A stretch of DNA of 37,537 bases from Acidipropionibacterium thoenii DSM 20276 (GTDB lineage Bacteria > Actinomycetota > Actinomycetes > Propionibacteriales > Propionibacteriaceae). Each line of letters begins with the position of its first letter. The first letter of the stretch is position 1. The stretch lies in contig NZ_AUHZ01000021.1 in NCBI RefSeq assembly GCF_000423445.1, positions 1-37,537 on the forward strand, given 5' to 3'. The translations under genes were made by a program, and so were the position numbers. The notes beneath the pieces were generated by a model. The model was not told the DNA's origin. It saw only the letters and a list, made by a program, of their open reading frames with translations, and did not search any database. Positions 8,623 through 16,213 of the stretch are shown piece after piece.

Positions 8623-9598
8623 GAGCTACGACGCCATCCGAAACCAGGCGGCGGTCATCGAGCGGCCCGGCGCCGCGGTGATCCGCGTCACCGGACCCGA
8701 CCGTGCCGCCGTGGTGGGTCGACTACTGGCCCGGTCCACCGAGTTCGTCGCCGTCGACAGCTGTGTCGACTCACTCCTCCTCGGCCCCGACGGGCAGGTG
8801 AAAGGCCTTGCCACGGCCTTGATCGGAACTGAGACGATCTGGCTGGTGAGCGATGCCGAGGCCGACTGGATCGACCTGTTGAGCGACGCGGCCGAGGGCC
8901 TGGAGGCGGTCGCCGAGGTCGCCCCCGAGCTGCGGGCACTCCATGTCGAGGGGCCCAGGTCGTGGCAGGTGGCCGGCGACTACACCGGCGACACCCCGAT
9001 CGAGGATCTGCTGCTCGGCGAGCTGGTCACCACCCGCGCCGACGGGGAGCAGATCCTGGTCGCCCGGTCCGGTTCGACCGCGGAGTTCGGCTACCTGCTG
9101 GTGCTGCCCGAAGGGGGCCTGCGCGACGAGGTCGTCGCGGCGGCGGAGCGACTCGGGGGCGGGCTCATCGACCCCGAGGTGCTGCCACTGGTGCACATCG
9201 AGACCAATCATCCGGTGCTTCCCCAGCAGACCAGAGACTGCACGGTGCTGGAGGCCGGGCTCGGCTGGTTCATCTCCTTCGACCGATCCGACGAGTTCAT
9301 CGGGGACCAGGTCTGCCAGCTGCCGGCCCCGCACCGCCGGGTGGTGGCCGCCCAACTGGACGGCGAGCCGCCCAGTCTGGACGCGGAGGTCCGCGACGGG
9401 GACGTCATCGTGGGGCGGGTCCAGGTGGTGGCACCGCGGGCGGACCGACCGCAGAGTCTGGTGCTGCTGCTCCTCGAGGATCCCTACGGGGTGCCCGGCC
9501 TGGACCTGACGGTCGACGGCCGGCCGGCGCACACCCTCTCGCGTCCGGTGATCAGGCCCCGCTCCTGGACGATGAGCATCGGGGATGAGTCGGCATGA
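8606..9598 (+). CDS. cylF: CylF-like GcvT/YgfZ-family (folate-binding) protein
   Basis: This 330-residue protein resembles the aminomethyltransferase GcvT/YgfZ family. The best landmark is LEAGLGWFISFDRSDEFIG (215-233), matching the GcvT signature in which a conserved lysine before the FIG motif is arginine here. The stretch VLPLVHIETNHPVLPQQT (192-209) lies where GcvT has its substrate-contact loop. In Streptococcus agalactiae CylF is annotated as an aminomethyltransferase, but its step in pigment synthesis is not settled. No other glycine-cleavage gene is nearby, so true glycine cleavage is unlikely. The ATG at 8606 lies inside the end of cylJ behind AAGGAAG. The stop overlaps cylI. Confidence 0.78.
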   Translation: MLSIAESYDAIRNQAAVIERPGAAVIRVTGPDRAAVVGRLLARSTEFVAVDSCVDSLLLGPDGQVKGLATALIGTETIWLVSDAEADWIDLLSDAAEGLEAVAEVAPELRALHVEGPRSWQVAGDYTGDTPIEDLLLGELVTTRADGEQILVARSGSTAEFGYLLVLPEGGLRDEVVAAAERLGGGLIDPEVLPLVHIETNHPVLPQQTRDCTVLEAGLGWFISFDRSDEFIGDQVCQLPAPHRRVVAAQLDGEPPSLDAEVRDGDVIVGRVQVVAPRADRPQSLVLLLLEDPYGVPGLDLTVDGRPAHTLSRPVIRPRSWTMSIGDESA

Positions 9599-11964
9599 GT
9601 GTCGCGATCACCGGCTACGGCATGATCTCCGCGGTCGGCGACGACGCCCCCCGGTCCTGGCAGACGCTGGTCCGGGGCAGCAGCGGCATCGGGGAGAACA
9701 CCATCGTGCCGCGCAGCGGCGTGATGAGCGATCGCGCCGGTCAGGTCCGGTCGATGCCGGAGCCTCCTCGCCCGAGAGTGGACCGCTGCCTGCGGCTGGG
9801 AGCCCGTGCGCTCGCCGAGGCGATCGACCGCTCGGGGATCGAGGAGGCCGGCTACCGTCGCGACCGGATCGGGCTGTGCGTCGGAACCTCCCTGGGGGCG
9901 GCCCGACAGGGGGAGCGGTTCCAGCGCGCCTGGCTCGAGAGGGGACTCGGCCATGCCCACCGCCGCGACCTGGTCGAGTACCCGCTCCACGCCGTGGCGG
10001 ACTCGCTGGCGGCGCGGTTCGACCTCGGCGGTCCACGACTGGTGCACTCGAACGCCTGCGCGGCAGGGGCGGTGGCGATCGTCAACGGTTTCGAACTGCT
10101 GCGCGACGGCCTGGCGGACGCCGTGATCGCCGGAGGGCTCGACCCGCTGGCCTACCTCTCCTTCGGCGGCTTCTCCAGTCTCGGTGTGCTCAGCACCTTG
10201 AACTGCGCCCCCTACACGCGCAGCGACGGGATCACCCTCGGCGAGGGAGCCGGATTCCTGGTGCTGGAGCGCCGCCAAGCGGCCGAGCGGCGCGGTGCGC
10301 GGGTCGTCGCGCAGATCCTCGGCTACGGCCTGAGCGCCGATGCCTACCATCCGACGGCCCCCGATCCGCGGGGGCGCGGGGCACTGGCGGCGATGACCCA
10401 GGCGCTGGCGATGGCCGGGCTCGACCCCGCCCAGGTGGATTACGTCAACGGCCACGGCACCGGGACCCCGGCCAACGATGCCGGCGAGATGAGGACGATC
10501 CGCGCCCTCAGCCCGGGGCGGGTGCCGATGAGCTCCACCAAATCGATGATCGGCCACACCCTGGGGGCGGCCGGTGCGATCGAGGCGGTGGTCTCGGTGA
10601 TGACGATCGAGCACGCCACGATGCACCCCACCTTCGTGCCCGCCGACCAGCCTGCGCAGGACAGCCTGGCGGCCCTGGAGAAGGAGGGCCGGATCGACAT
10701 CGTCGCCTCCCGGGCGCGTCCCGGCGACATCGGGGTCGTGCTGTCCAACTCCTTCGCCTTCGGTGGCAACAACGCCACCCTGGCGCTCGGATCCCCCGCT
10801 GCGACGGCGACGCCGGGTCCGGTCGCCCCACGAGGCAGCGTCGCTGTGACCGGGATCGCCTCGCTGGCCGGGGCCCTGCCGTCGGCCGAGGCGATCGGGG
10901 AGGCAGTCGAGGAGGATCGCGACCCGCTCACCGAACAGGCCGTGCTCGACGGGGGCAGGACCTTCCCGGTGGCCAGGGCCGCCCCGGACTCGCTGCGGGC
11001 CCGGCTGAACCCCAGGGCGGTGCGTCGGCTGGACCGGTTGGGTCTGCTCGCCGCGCACACCGTGGACCGACTCATCCGCCAGACGGGAATCGCCAAGACC
11101 CAGCTGCGCGACTGCGGCCTCATCCTGGCCACCTCCACCGGCCCGCTGGAGACCATCCAGCGATTCCAGGGCGGGCTGGTGACCCGGGGGGAGGGGGACA
11201 GCAAGCTGTTCCCCAATACCGTCATGAACGCTGCCGCCGGTCATGTCGGCATGCTGTTCGGGATGCACGGACCGACCGCCACGATCTGCTCGGGATGGAC
11301 AAGCGGCGTCTCCGCCCTCCATCTGGCCCAGCAGACCATCCGCAACGGTGCCTGTCCCCGGGCCATCGTGGTCGGCGTCGACGAGGCCTGCGACGCCGTG
11401 CTGACCGGGTACTCCCTCTTTCCGGGGTTCCTGGCCGGCGGGGCGGCCCGCCCCGGTGAGGACACCGGGATCCTCATCGCCGAGGCCGGTGCGGCGGTGC
11501 TGCTGGAGTCTGTGGCCGAGGATGGGGCTGCCGCCGGAGTGGAGGGCTGCGAGGGGGACCACCGCGACGGATCGACCGGCCGCGGCCCGCTGGCACGGAT
11601 CTGCGGGTTCGGCATGGCGGGCAGCCGGGCCGGAGCAGGCCGGATGGGGGATCCGCAGGACTGCCTGGCCGCCTACCGGGCAGCACTCGACCAGGCGGGC
11701 ATCGGCCCGGAATCCCTCGCAGTGGTGGTCAGCGCAGCCGACGGCCTCGGCGGCCTCGACCGAGTGGAGAGCCGTGCCCTGGCACTGCTCGGCCTGGCCG
11801 GGAGCACCCGCATCCTCACTCCGAAGAGGAACACCGGCGAGACCCAGTCGGCGGCTCCGCTGATCGGCGTCGGACTGGCCGCCTGCCAAGCTGCCGGCGG
11901 CTATGCACTGGTGAGTGGAGTGGGGATCGGAGGCTCCTATCAGAGCCTCGTCATCCATGCCTGA
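9595..11964 (+). CDS. cylI: CylI-like ketosynthase fused to a chain-length-factor-like half
   Basis: This 789-residue protein contains two thiolase-fold ketosynthase halves. The first (about 1-400) has an intact triad: Cys155 in HSNACAAGA, His287 in VNGHGTGTP and His321 in STKSMIGHTLGAAG. The second (about 414-789) lacks it: the cysteine position is Trp568 (CSGWTSG), the first histidine region reads SAADG, and the second histidine is replaced by glutamate (NTGETQS). This is the KS-alpha/KS-beta (chain length factor) arrangement of type II polyketide synthases in one chain. It would catalyse iterative decarboxylative condensations on AcpC and set polyene length. It overlaps both neighbours (ATGA with cylF, 8 bases with cylK). 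Confidence 0.9.
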   Translation: MSVAITGYGMISAVGDDAPRSWQTLVRGSSGIGENTIVPRSGVMSDRAGQVRSMPEPPRPRVDRCLRLGARALAEAIDRSGIEEAGYRRDRIGLCVGTSLGAARQGERFQRAWLERGLGHAHRRDLVEYPLHAVADSLAARFDLGGPRLVHSNACAAGAVAIVNGFELLRDGLADAVIAGGLDPLAYLSFGGFSSLGVLSTLNCAPYTRSDGITLGEGAGFLVLERRQAAERRGARVVAQILGYGLSADAYHPTAPDPRGRGALAAMTQALAMAGLDPAQVDYVNGHGTGTPANDAGEMRTIRALSPGRVPMSSTKSMIGHTLGAAGAIEAVVSVMTIEHATMHPTFVPADQPAQDSLAALEKEGRIDIVASRARPGDIGVVLSNSFAFGGNNATLALGSPAATATPGPVAPRGSVAVTGIASLAGALPSAEAIGEAVEEDRDPLTEQAVLDGGRTFPVARAAPDSLRARLNPRAVRRLDRLGLLAAHTVDRLIRQTGIAKTQLRDCGLILATSTGPLETIQRFQGGLVTRGEGDSKLFPNTVMNAAAGHVGMLFGMHGPTATICSGWTSGVSALHLAQQTIRNGACPRAIVVGVDEACDAVLTGYSLFPGFLAGGAARPGEDTGILIAEAGAAVLLESVAEDGAAAGVEGCEGDHRDGSTGRGPLARICGFGMAGSRAGAGRMGDPQDCLAAYRAALDQAGIGPESLAVVVSAADGLGGLDRVESRALALLGLAGSTRILTPKRNTGETQSAAPLIGVGLAACQAAGGYALVSGVGIGGSYQSLVIHA

Positions 11965-12514
11965 GACGCAGGCGGTTGATCTGGTCGGGCGGCGGATGCC
12001 CGGCAGGGTGCTGCGCGGGGCGGGCAGACGCGGGCTGCGCGCCTGGAATCGGTCGCAGCCCTGCTGCCCGGAGCCGAGGCTGGACATCGGGCCGGACGGC
12101 CGGATGAGGTGCGGCGGATGCGGGATGTGGTGCTCGGCCAGTCATTCCCGCGACCGGCTGGTGCTGGCCCGCTCGATGGGGCCGATCGGCGTCGACGTCC
12201 AGGTCCGGGTCAACAGGCTCCGGGCGATGCGCGTGCTGGCGGAGGTGGCGCAGCTGGAAGCGGCAGGGGTCGGCGTCGAGCAGTGGGCCCTCGCCGAGGC
12301 GACTCTCAAGGCCGCTGGCCGGGCGGGATCTGTTCCGGGTCGCGGCGAACTGACGCTGCCGGCGGCCCCGACCAGCCGCGCCCTGCCCGACGAGCCCTTC
12401 CGATTGCGGATCGAGGCGGTGGGGGCCGAGTCGGTGGGGATGCCGGGAGTCGTGGGGCGCGCGGAGCAGTTCACCTGGGGGGCCGGGTTCGTGATCGCCC
12501 TCGTGCACATCTGA
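11957..12514 (+). CDS. cylK: CylK-like 4'-phosphopantetheinyl transferase
   Basis: This 185-residue protein has the Sfp-type signature. IGVDVQ lies at 77-82 (metal-binding Asp80), the motif WALAEATLKAAG is at 110-121 with Glu114 and Lys118, and an SHS-containing segment (SASHSRDRLVLA) sits at 60-71. It would transfer phosphopantetheine from CoA to Ser52 of AcpC. The N-terminal third holds several cysteines (CCPE, CGGCGMWC) of unclear role. It is the last gene of the operon. Its start overlaps the end of cylI by 8 bases, and the palindrome-rich spacer follows the stop. Confidence 0.85.
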   Translation: MPETQAVDLVGRRMPGRVLRGAGRRGLRAWNRSQPCCPEPRLDIGPDGRMRCGGCGMWCSASHSRDRLVLARSMGPIGVDVQVRVNRLRAMRVLAEVAQLEAAGVGVEQWALAEATLKAAGRAGSVPGRGELTLPAAPTSRALPDEPFRLRIEAVGAESVGMPGVVGRAEQFTWGAGFVIALVHI

Positions 12515-12590
12515 GGGGGCGTACCGGGCGGCCCGTGGCCGTCCGTGGCGGTCCGTGGCCGGATGCGGGTCATGGTGGTGGTCGACCGGC

Positions 12591-12666
12591 TGCGCAGATC
12601 ACTCCGCAGACGGGGGTATCTGCACTCACAGCTGCACGAACCCCTGTCTGCGGAGCATTGTGCGCA
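12591..12666. repeat. 76-bp long-armed palindrome, copy A
   Basis: The copy runs from TGCGCAGATC to TGTGCGCA, with two roughly 27-base arms around a roughly 22-base centre (CTGCACTC and GCTGCACGAAC are conserved). This copy has several mismatches, mainly around the GATCA/CATTG part of the arms. It shares length and centre with the copies at 22707-22782 and 31911-31986. Confidence 0.85.
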
Positions 12667-12716
12667 CTCGCGATCTCGACCGTGAGTGTCACGCAGCCGT
12701 TTCACCCAGGAATCCA

Positions 12717-12759
12717 ACGGAACGTGTGAAGAAAACGCGCGAAATTTCACACGTTCCGT
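12717..12759. repeat. Inverted repeat with perfect 14-base arms
   Basis: ACGGAACGTGTGAA (12717-12730) pairs with TTCACACGTTCCGT (12746-12759) around a 15-base AT-richer spacer. It may be a bidirectional terminator or a protein site. No T-tract follows. Confidence 0.7.
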
Positions 12760-12760
12760 C

Positions 12761-12785
12761 GACATGTCACCTGCTGTGACATGTC
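12761..12785. repeat. Inverted repeat with perfect 10-base arms
   Basis: GACATGTCAC (12761-12770) and GTGACATGTC (12776-12785) flank the five bases CTGCT. The repeat starts two bases after the previous palindrome ends, so the two may form adjoining hairpins in a transcript. Confidence 0.65.
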
Positions 12786-12810
12786 GTGGCGTCAGGTCGC
12801 CCGAGACTGC

Positions 12811-12846
12811 GGCGGATCCTGGTTCGACGACGAACCAGGATCCGCC
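12811..12846. terminator. Hairpin with a perfect 16-base stem, downstream of proC
   Basis: GGCGGATCCTGGTTCG (12811-12826) pairs with CGAACCAGGATCCGCC (12831-12846) around ACGA. It lies 60 bases past the proC stop and could end transcription from either side. A close relative occurs at 14492-14529, so it may instead belong to a repeated palindrome family. There is no clear T-tract. Confidence 0.45.
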
Positions 12847-12906
12847 ACCACCTCAGCGGGACCTCATCTGACCGTGCTCCCAGGGCCCCGGCCGGCCGCA
12901 GAGTCG

Positions 12907-13704
12907 CTACTTCAGCTCCGCCGCCCGTTGCGAGGCCGCGATGACCGCCTCGATGAGGCCCGACCGGACCCCGGCCCGCTCGATCGCCCTGACCCCCTCG
13001 ATGGTTGTCCCGGCGGGGGAACACACCGCATCCTTCAGATCCCCGGGCCCCAGATCGGTCTCGAGCATCAGTTGAGCACTGCCCAGCAGCGACTGCAGCA
13101 CCAGTCGCCGGGCCACCGGCCGCTTCAACCCCTGCTGCACCCCGCCGTCGGCCAGCGCGTCGACGATGATCGCCGCATAGGCCGGGATCCCTCCCGACAG
13201 CCCGGTGACGGCATCCATCAGCTTCTCGGGCACCCACTCGACCAGCCCGATCGTCGAGAACCAGTTCTGGATCGTGGCCTTCTCGGCATCGGTCACGGTG
13301 GTCGCCTCCGACAGCCCGAAGGCTCCAGCAGCGACCCGGGCCGGGGTGTTCGGCATCACGCGCAGCACCCGGGCGCTCTCGGGAAGGTGGGCGGACAACG
13401 TCTCCACGTCCCAGCCGGCGACGATCGAGACGACGGCCTTGTCGGCCAGCCCGGCACCGGCCTGCTCGAGCACCGTCGGGGCGTCCTGGGGCTTGACCGA
13501 CAGCAGCACGATGTCGCAGCCCGCGCACAACTCGGCGACGCTTCCGGCGGTGGCGATGCCCGCCTCCCTGGCGTGCCCACGGGCATCCGGGGAGAGGTCC
13601 CAGGCGGTCACCTGACCGGCTTCCAGGGCTCCGTTGGCGACCAGGACGGAGCCGATCGCTCCGCCCATCTGGCCGAATCCGATGATGCCGAGACGGTGGT
13701 TCAT
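12907..13704 (-). CDS. proC: Pyrroline-5-carboxylate reductase
   Basis: This 265-residue cytoplasmic enzyme reduces 1-pyrroline-5-carboxylate to proline with NAD(P)H. The Rossmann motif GFGQMG is at 9-14. LLSVKPQ (about 68-74), VMPNTPARVAAGAFG (about 115-129) and CSPAGTTIEGV (about 228-238) are the usual ProC signatures. Length is normal. The ATG at 13704 follows an AAGGA site. The gene lies 19 bases downstream of a VOC protein, so the two probably share a transcript. Granadaene carries ornithine, whose metabolism also passes through pyrroline-5-carboxylate, but no functional link to the convergent cyl operon is shown. Confidence 0.93.
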   Translation of the reverse strand: MNHRLGIIGFGQMGGAIGSVLVANGALEAGQVTAWDLSPDARGHAREAGIATAGSVAELCAGCDIVLLSVKPQDAPTVLEQAGAGLADKAVVSIVAGWDVETLSAHLPESARVLRVMPNTPARVAAGAFGLSEATTVTDAEKATIQNWFSTIGLVEWVPEKLMDAVTGLSGGIPAYAAIIVDALADGGVQQGLKRPVARRLVLQSLLGSAQLMLETDLGPGDLKDAVCSPAGTTIEGVRAIERAGVRSGLIEAVIAASQRAAELK

Positions 13705-13723
13705 GGGGTGTCCTTTCGGGGGA

Positions 13724-14395
13724 TCAGCGCAGCTCGAGGGGGCCGCTGGGGGTCTGGAGAGAGGCCGTGATGGTGGGCGCCAGCCCGAATCGGATCGGCG
13801 GCGGATCCGTCACGCCGAGCCCTGTCAGGGCGTCCTCGAGGGCCTCCGGGTCGGGGGTCTCGAAGCTCAGGCCCAGCAGCCGGATCTCGTCGAGGGCCGG
13901 ATTGCTGGCGGGATGGGCAGTCGCCCCCCAGTCGATGAGGAAGGGCTGCAGCCCGCCCAGTGGCAGGGCCGGGTTCATGGAGACCCGCCATCTCAGCAGG
14001 GAGCCGTCGGGGGCGGTTCGCGACCATGCCTCGACGGTGCCGACCGCCACCCCACCGGCGGCCGCCTCGGCCGCCGTCGCCTCGATGTCGGCCGGGTGCA
14101 TCGCCCAGGTCACCAGGGCCGGCCGCGGATCGGGTCCACGGCGTCCCACCCCGAACATGGTGGCCTCCGGCGCCACGTCGGGCTGGGACTCGTCGAGCCC
14201 CAGCAGTTCGAGGTAGGAGGGGTTGCCGGCGGTGCTGACGGCCTCGGAGTCCAGCCGCACCAGGTAGTTCTTGGTGCCCATCCCCGGGTGGCTGCCTCCG
14301 AAGACGGGGGTGACGCCGGTGACCCGGGCGAACTCGCCGACGTAGTCGTCGATGTGGGGGACGAGCAGGACGAGATGATCGAGCGGAATGGTGAT
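13724..14395 (-). CDS. Glyoxalase-like VOC protein with an apparent ATC start
   Basis: The coding sequence starts ITIPLDHLVLLVPHIDDYVGEF and continues through GGSHPGMGTKNYLVRL and SYLELLGLDE, the signature of the glyoxalase-like VOC family (Glyoxalase_3 type). These proteins are small metal enzymes or binding proteins of varied, often unknown, function. No ATG, GTG or TTG precedes the conserved first strand in this frame. The codon six bases after a good AAGGAG site (14402-14407) is ATC (14393-14395), and ATT lies two codons later. The first ATG is at 14281 and would delete the first beta strand and a metal-ligand region. It gives 223 residues from ATC. It lies just upstream of proC. Confidence 0.75.
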   Translation of the reverse strand: MTIPLDHLVLLVPHIDDYVGEFARVTGVTPVFGGSHPGMGTKNYLVRLDSEAVSTAGNPSYLELLGLDESQPDVAPEATMFGVGRRGPDPRPALVTWAMHPADIEATAAEAAAGGVAVGTVEAWSRTAPDGSLLRWRVSMNPALPLGGLQPFLIDWGATAHPASNPALDEIRLLGLSFETPDPEALEDALTGLGVTDPPPIRFGLAPTITASLQTPSGPLELR

Positions 14396-14491
14396 GGTGG
14401 TCTCCTTCGGGTCTGGACCGATTATCGCGCCCCGGGCGGTGGCGGCGGTGACGCCGGGCGAGTCTGGGTTGTGAAGGAGCCGGGGAGTTTG

Positions 14492-14529
14492 TGGCGGATC
14501 TTGGTTCGTCTACGCACCAGGATCCGCCA
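14492..14529. repeat. Hairpin related to the one at 12811-12846
   Basis: TGGCGGATCTTGGT (14492-14505) pairs with ACCAGGATCCGCCA (14516-14529), with one G-T wobble and a 10-base loop. It shares the GGCGGATC-TGGT arm with 12811-12846. The two copies bracket the VOC-proC unit. Confidence 0.7.
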
Positions 14530-14565
14530 ATGTCTCGGCAGCCACGGTCAGCCGAGTCCAGGCCT

Positions 14566-14604
14566 ACTGCCATCTACTCCAAGGTTCTTGGAGTAGATGG
14601 CAGT
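14566..14604. repeat. Perfect 18-base stem with a three-base loop
   Basis: ACTGCCATCTACTCCAAG (14566-14583) is an exact inverted copy of 14587-14604, separated only by GTT. The stem is less GC-rich than its surroundings. It is too regular to be chance and could be a terminator or a mobile palindrome. Confidence 0.7.
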
Positions 14605-14839
14605 TCGGCTCAGGAGGTGGCGAAAGTGACCCCACAGGCGGTTCAGTGACCCTCCCGGCAGCGTCAGACAGCGTCACTCGAATACCTACTCGAACACATT
14701 GCTCCAGTAGATACTCGAGTAGCGGGACCAGCGTCGGCAGATCGAACGCAGCCGAACTCAGTTGCGCTCGACCGGCTGACGCTGGGCCCGCTGACGGGGA
14801 AGGCTGACCCGAGCAAGTCAGGGCCCGATAGGCGTGGCG

Positions 14840-16213
14840 TCAGATCAGCCAGAGCCCCCCGATGAGGGCGAAGCCGACGAGTCCGCACACAGTGGTCAGT
14901 ACGGTCCATGTCCTCAGACCGTCTGCGACGCACAGTCCGGTGTACTTGGTGACGATCCAGAACCCGCCATCATTGATGTGCGACAAGCCCAGCGAGCCGA
15001 ACCCGATCGCCAGCGCGATGAGCGCGGTGTGGAAGGCATCGAATCCGCCCTGGGCCACCGAGCTGGCGAGCAACCCGGCAGTCGTGAGGATCGCGACGGT
15101 CGCCGAGCCCTGGCTGCCACGCAACGCCAGTGAGATCACAAAGGCCGCGACGATCAACGGCAGGTGAGCCGAGATCAGCACACCCGCCAGGGCCTTGCCG
15201 ATCCCGCTGGCCACCAGAACTGACGCGAAGACCCCACCGGCACCTGCGACGAATACCACGACGGCGACATTGGGCAGTGCGTCGTCGATGATGTGTCCCC
15301 GCTTCGAGAGGCTCCAGTGGTGCTGACGGCCGAGCGTCAGGTATGCGAGCAGCACGGCCACCAGGAGCGCCACCAAGGGGGCACCCACCAGGCTCAGGAT
15401 GGAGTGCGCCAGCGTTCCCTCGCGCACCAGCATCTTGCCGACCGTGCCGATGAGGATCTGGATGACCGGAGCCAGGATGAGGAACAGCACGAGTCCAGGC
15501 CCGGTGGGGTTGTCCACAGCTTCCGACTCAGCGGTCTCGGAGACCTCCTCCTCCCCGGTGGGCGGCATGCCGATCGGGGTGTTCCCGAGCACGATGTCGT
15601 CAATCGGGATCTTCTTCGAGACGAAATATCCGACAGCCACGACCACGGCACAGACCGGGATGCCGATGAGGATCATCAGGCCCGGCTGGGCACCGAGGGT
15701 GGCGGCCGCGGCGGTGGGTCCCGGATGGGGCGGAATCGCGACGTGGACGGTGAGGATCGCAGCGCCGACAGGCAGGGCGATCTTCAGCAGCTTGGTGCGG
15801 GTGACGAATGCCAGGCTGAAGACGATCGGAGCCAGGATGATGAAACCGACCTCGAAAAAGATCGGGATCCCCACCAGGAATGCCACGGCCGTCACAGCGA
15901 TCGCCACACGCTTCTTCCCGAGCACATCGGTGAACTTCCGGGCCAGCGTGTTGGCGCCGTCGGCTCCCTCGATGAGGGAGCCGAGCATGGCGCCCAGGGC
16001 CACCACAGTGGCCACCGACCCGAGGGTGTTCCCCATCCCCTTGGTCATCGTGTCGGCGATATCGGCCAGTGGGATTCCGGTGGCGATCGCCAGCAGCAGG
16101 GACACCATCATGAGCGCCACGAAGGCGCTCATCTTCAGCTTGATGACCAGGAACAGCAGCAGGGCGATCGCCAGCAGTGCGAGGGTGAGCAGTACGCCCG
16201 TCGACATCGTCAC
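14840..16213 (-). CDS. GntP-family sugar-acid permease
   Basis: This 457-residue, highly hydrophobic protein has about twelve membrane segments. It is a member of the gluconate:H+ symporter family, marked by VAIPPHPGPTAAAA in the first half and GLSHINDGGFW near the C-terminus. Proteins of this family bring aldonic acids such as gluconate, threonate or erythronate into the cell by proton symport. The start is taken as the GTG at 16213, which overlaps the stop of the dehydrogenase gene by four bases; an ATG two codons later (16207) is the alternative. As the last gene of the acid-sugar operon, its likely substrate is a four-carbon aldonate. Confidence 0.88.
   Translation of the reverse strand: MTMSTGVLLTLALLAIALLLFLVIKLKMSAFVALMMVSLLLAIATGIPLADIADTMTKGMGNTLGSVATVVALGAMLGSLIEGADGANTLARKFTDVLGKKRVAIAVTAVAFLVGIPIFFEVGFIILAPIVFSLAFVTRTKLLKIALPVGAAILTVHVAIPPHPGPTAAAATLGAQPGLMILIGIPVCAVVVAVGYFVSKKIPIDDIVLGNTPIGMPPTGEEEVSETAESEAVDNPTGPGLVLFLILAPVIQILIGTVGKMLVREGTLAHSILSLVGAPLVALLVAVLLAYLTLGRQHHWSLSKRGHIIDDALPNVAVVVFVAGAGGVFASVLVASGIGKALAGVLISAHLPLIVAAFVISLALRGSQGSATVAILTTAGLLASSVAQGGFDAFHTALIALAIGFGSLGLSHINDGGFWIVTKYTGLCVADGLRTWTVLTTVCGLVGFALIGGLWLI

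Larger units (their letters stand above)
12515..12906. other. Palindrome-rich spacer between convergent cylK and proC
   Basis: No gene is supported in this 392-base stretch. It begins with three near-identical 10-base units (CCGTGGCCGT type, 12531-12560). Four separate inverted repeats follow: 12591-12666, 12717-12759, 12761-12785 and 12811-12846. Because the flanking genes point toward each other, these are more likely terminators or mobile palindromes than promoters. Confidence 0.7.
14396..14839. other. Intergenic stretch with two strong hairpins
   Basis: No gene is supported in these 444 bases. It holds the palindromes at 14492-14529 and 14566-14604. There is also a weak stem (GGGCC-CTGAC at 14784-14795 with GTCAGGGCCC at 14817-14826) just beyond the gntP stop that may be the gntP terminator. 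TACTCGAGTA occurs at 14712-14721. Both flanking genes are on the minus strand, so the promoter of the VOC-proC pair should lie toward the left end of this stretch. Confidence 0.6.

Noticed and set aside
9484-12087. 867-codon minus-strand open frame opposite cylI
   Set aside because: Same reason; the translation is low-complexity Gly/Arg/Pro/His-rich sequence opposite a ketosynthase with a clear catalytic triad.
734-12514. Recent horizontal import of the cyl cluster from a low-GC streptococcus
   Set aside because: Apart from the start of cylA the genes have the same high-GC codon use as their surroundings, so a recent transfer is not supported.
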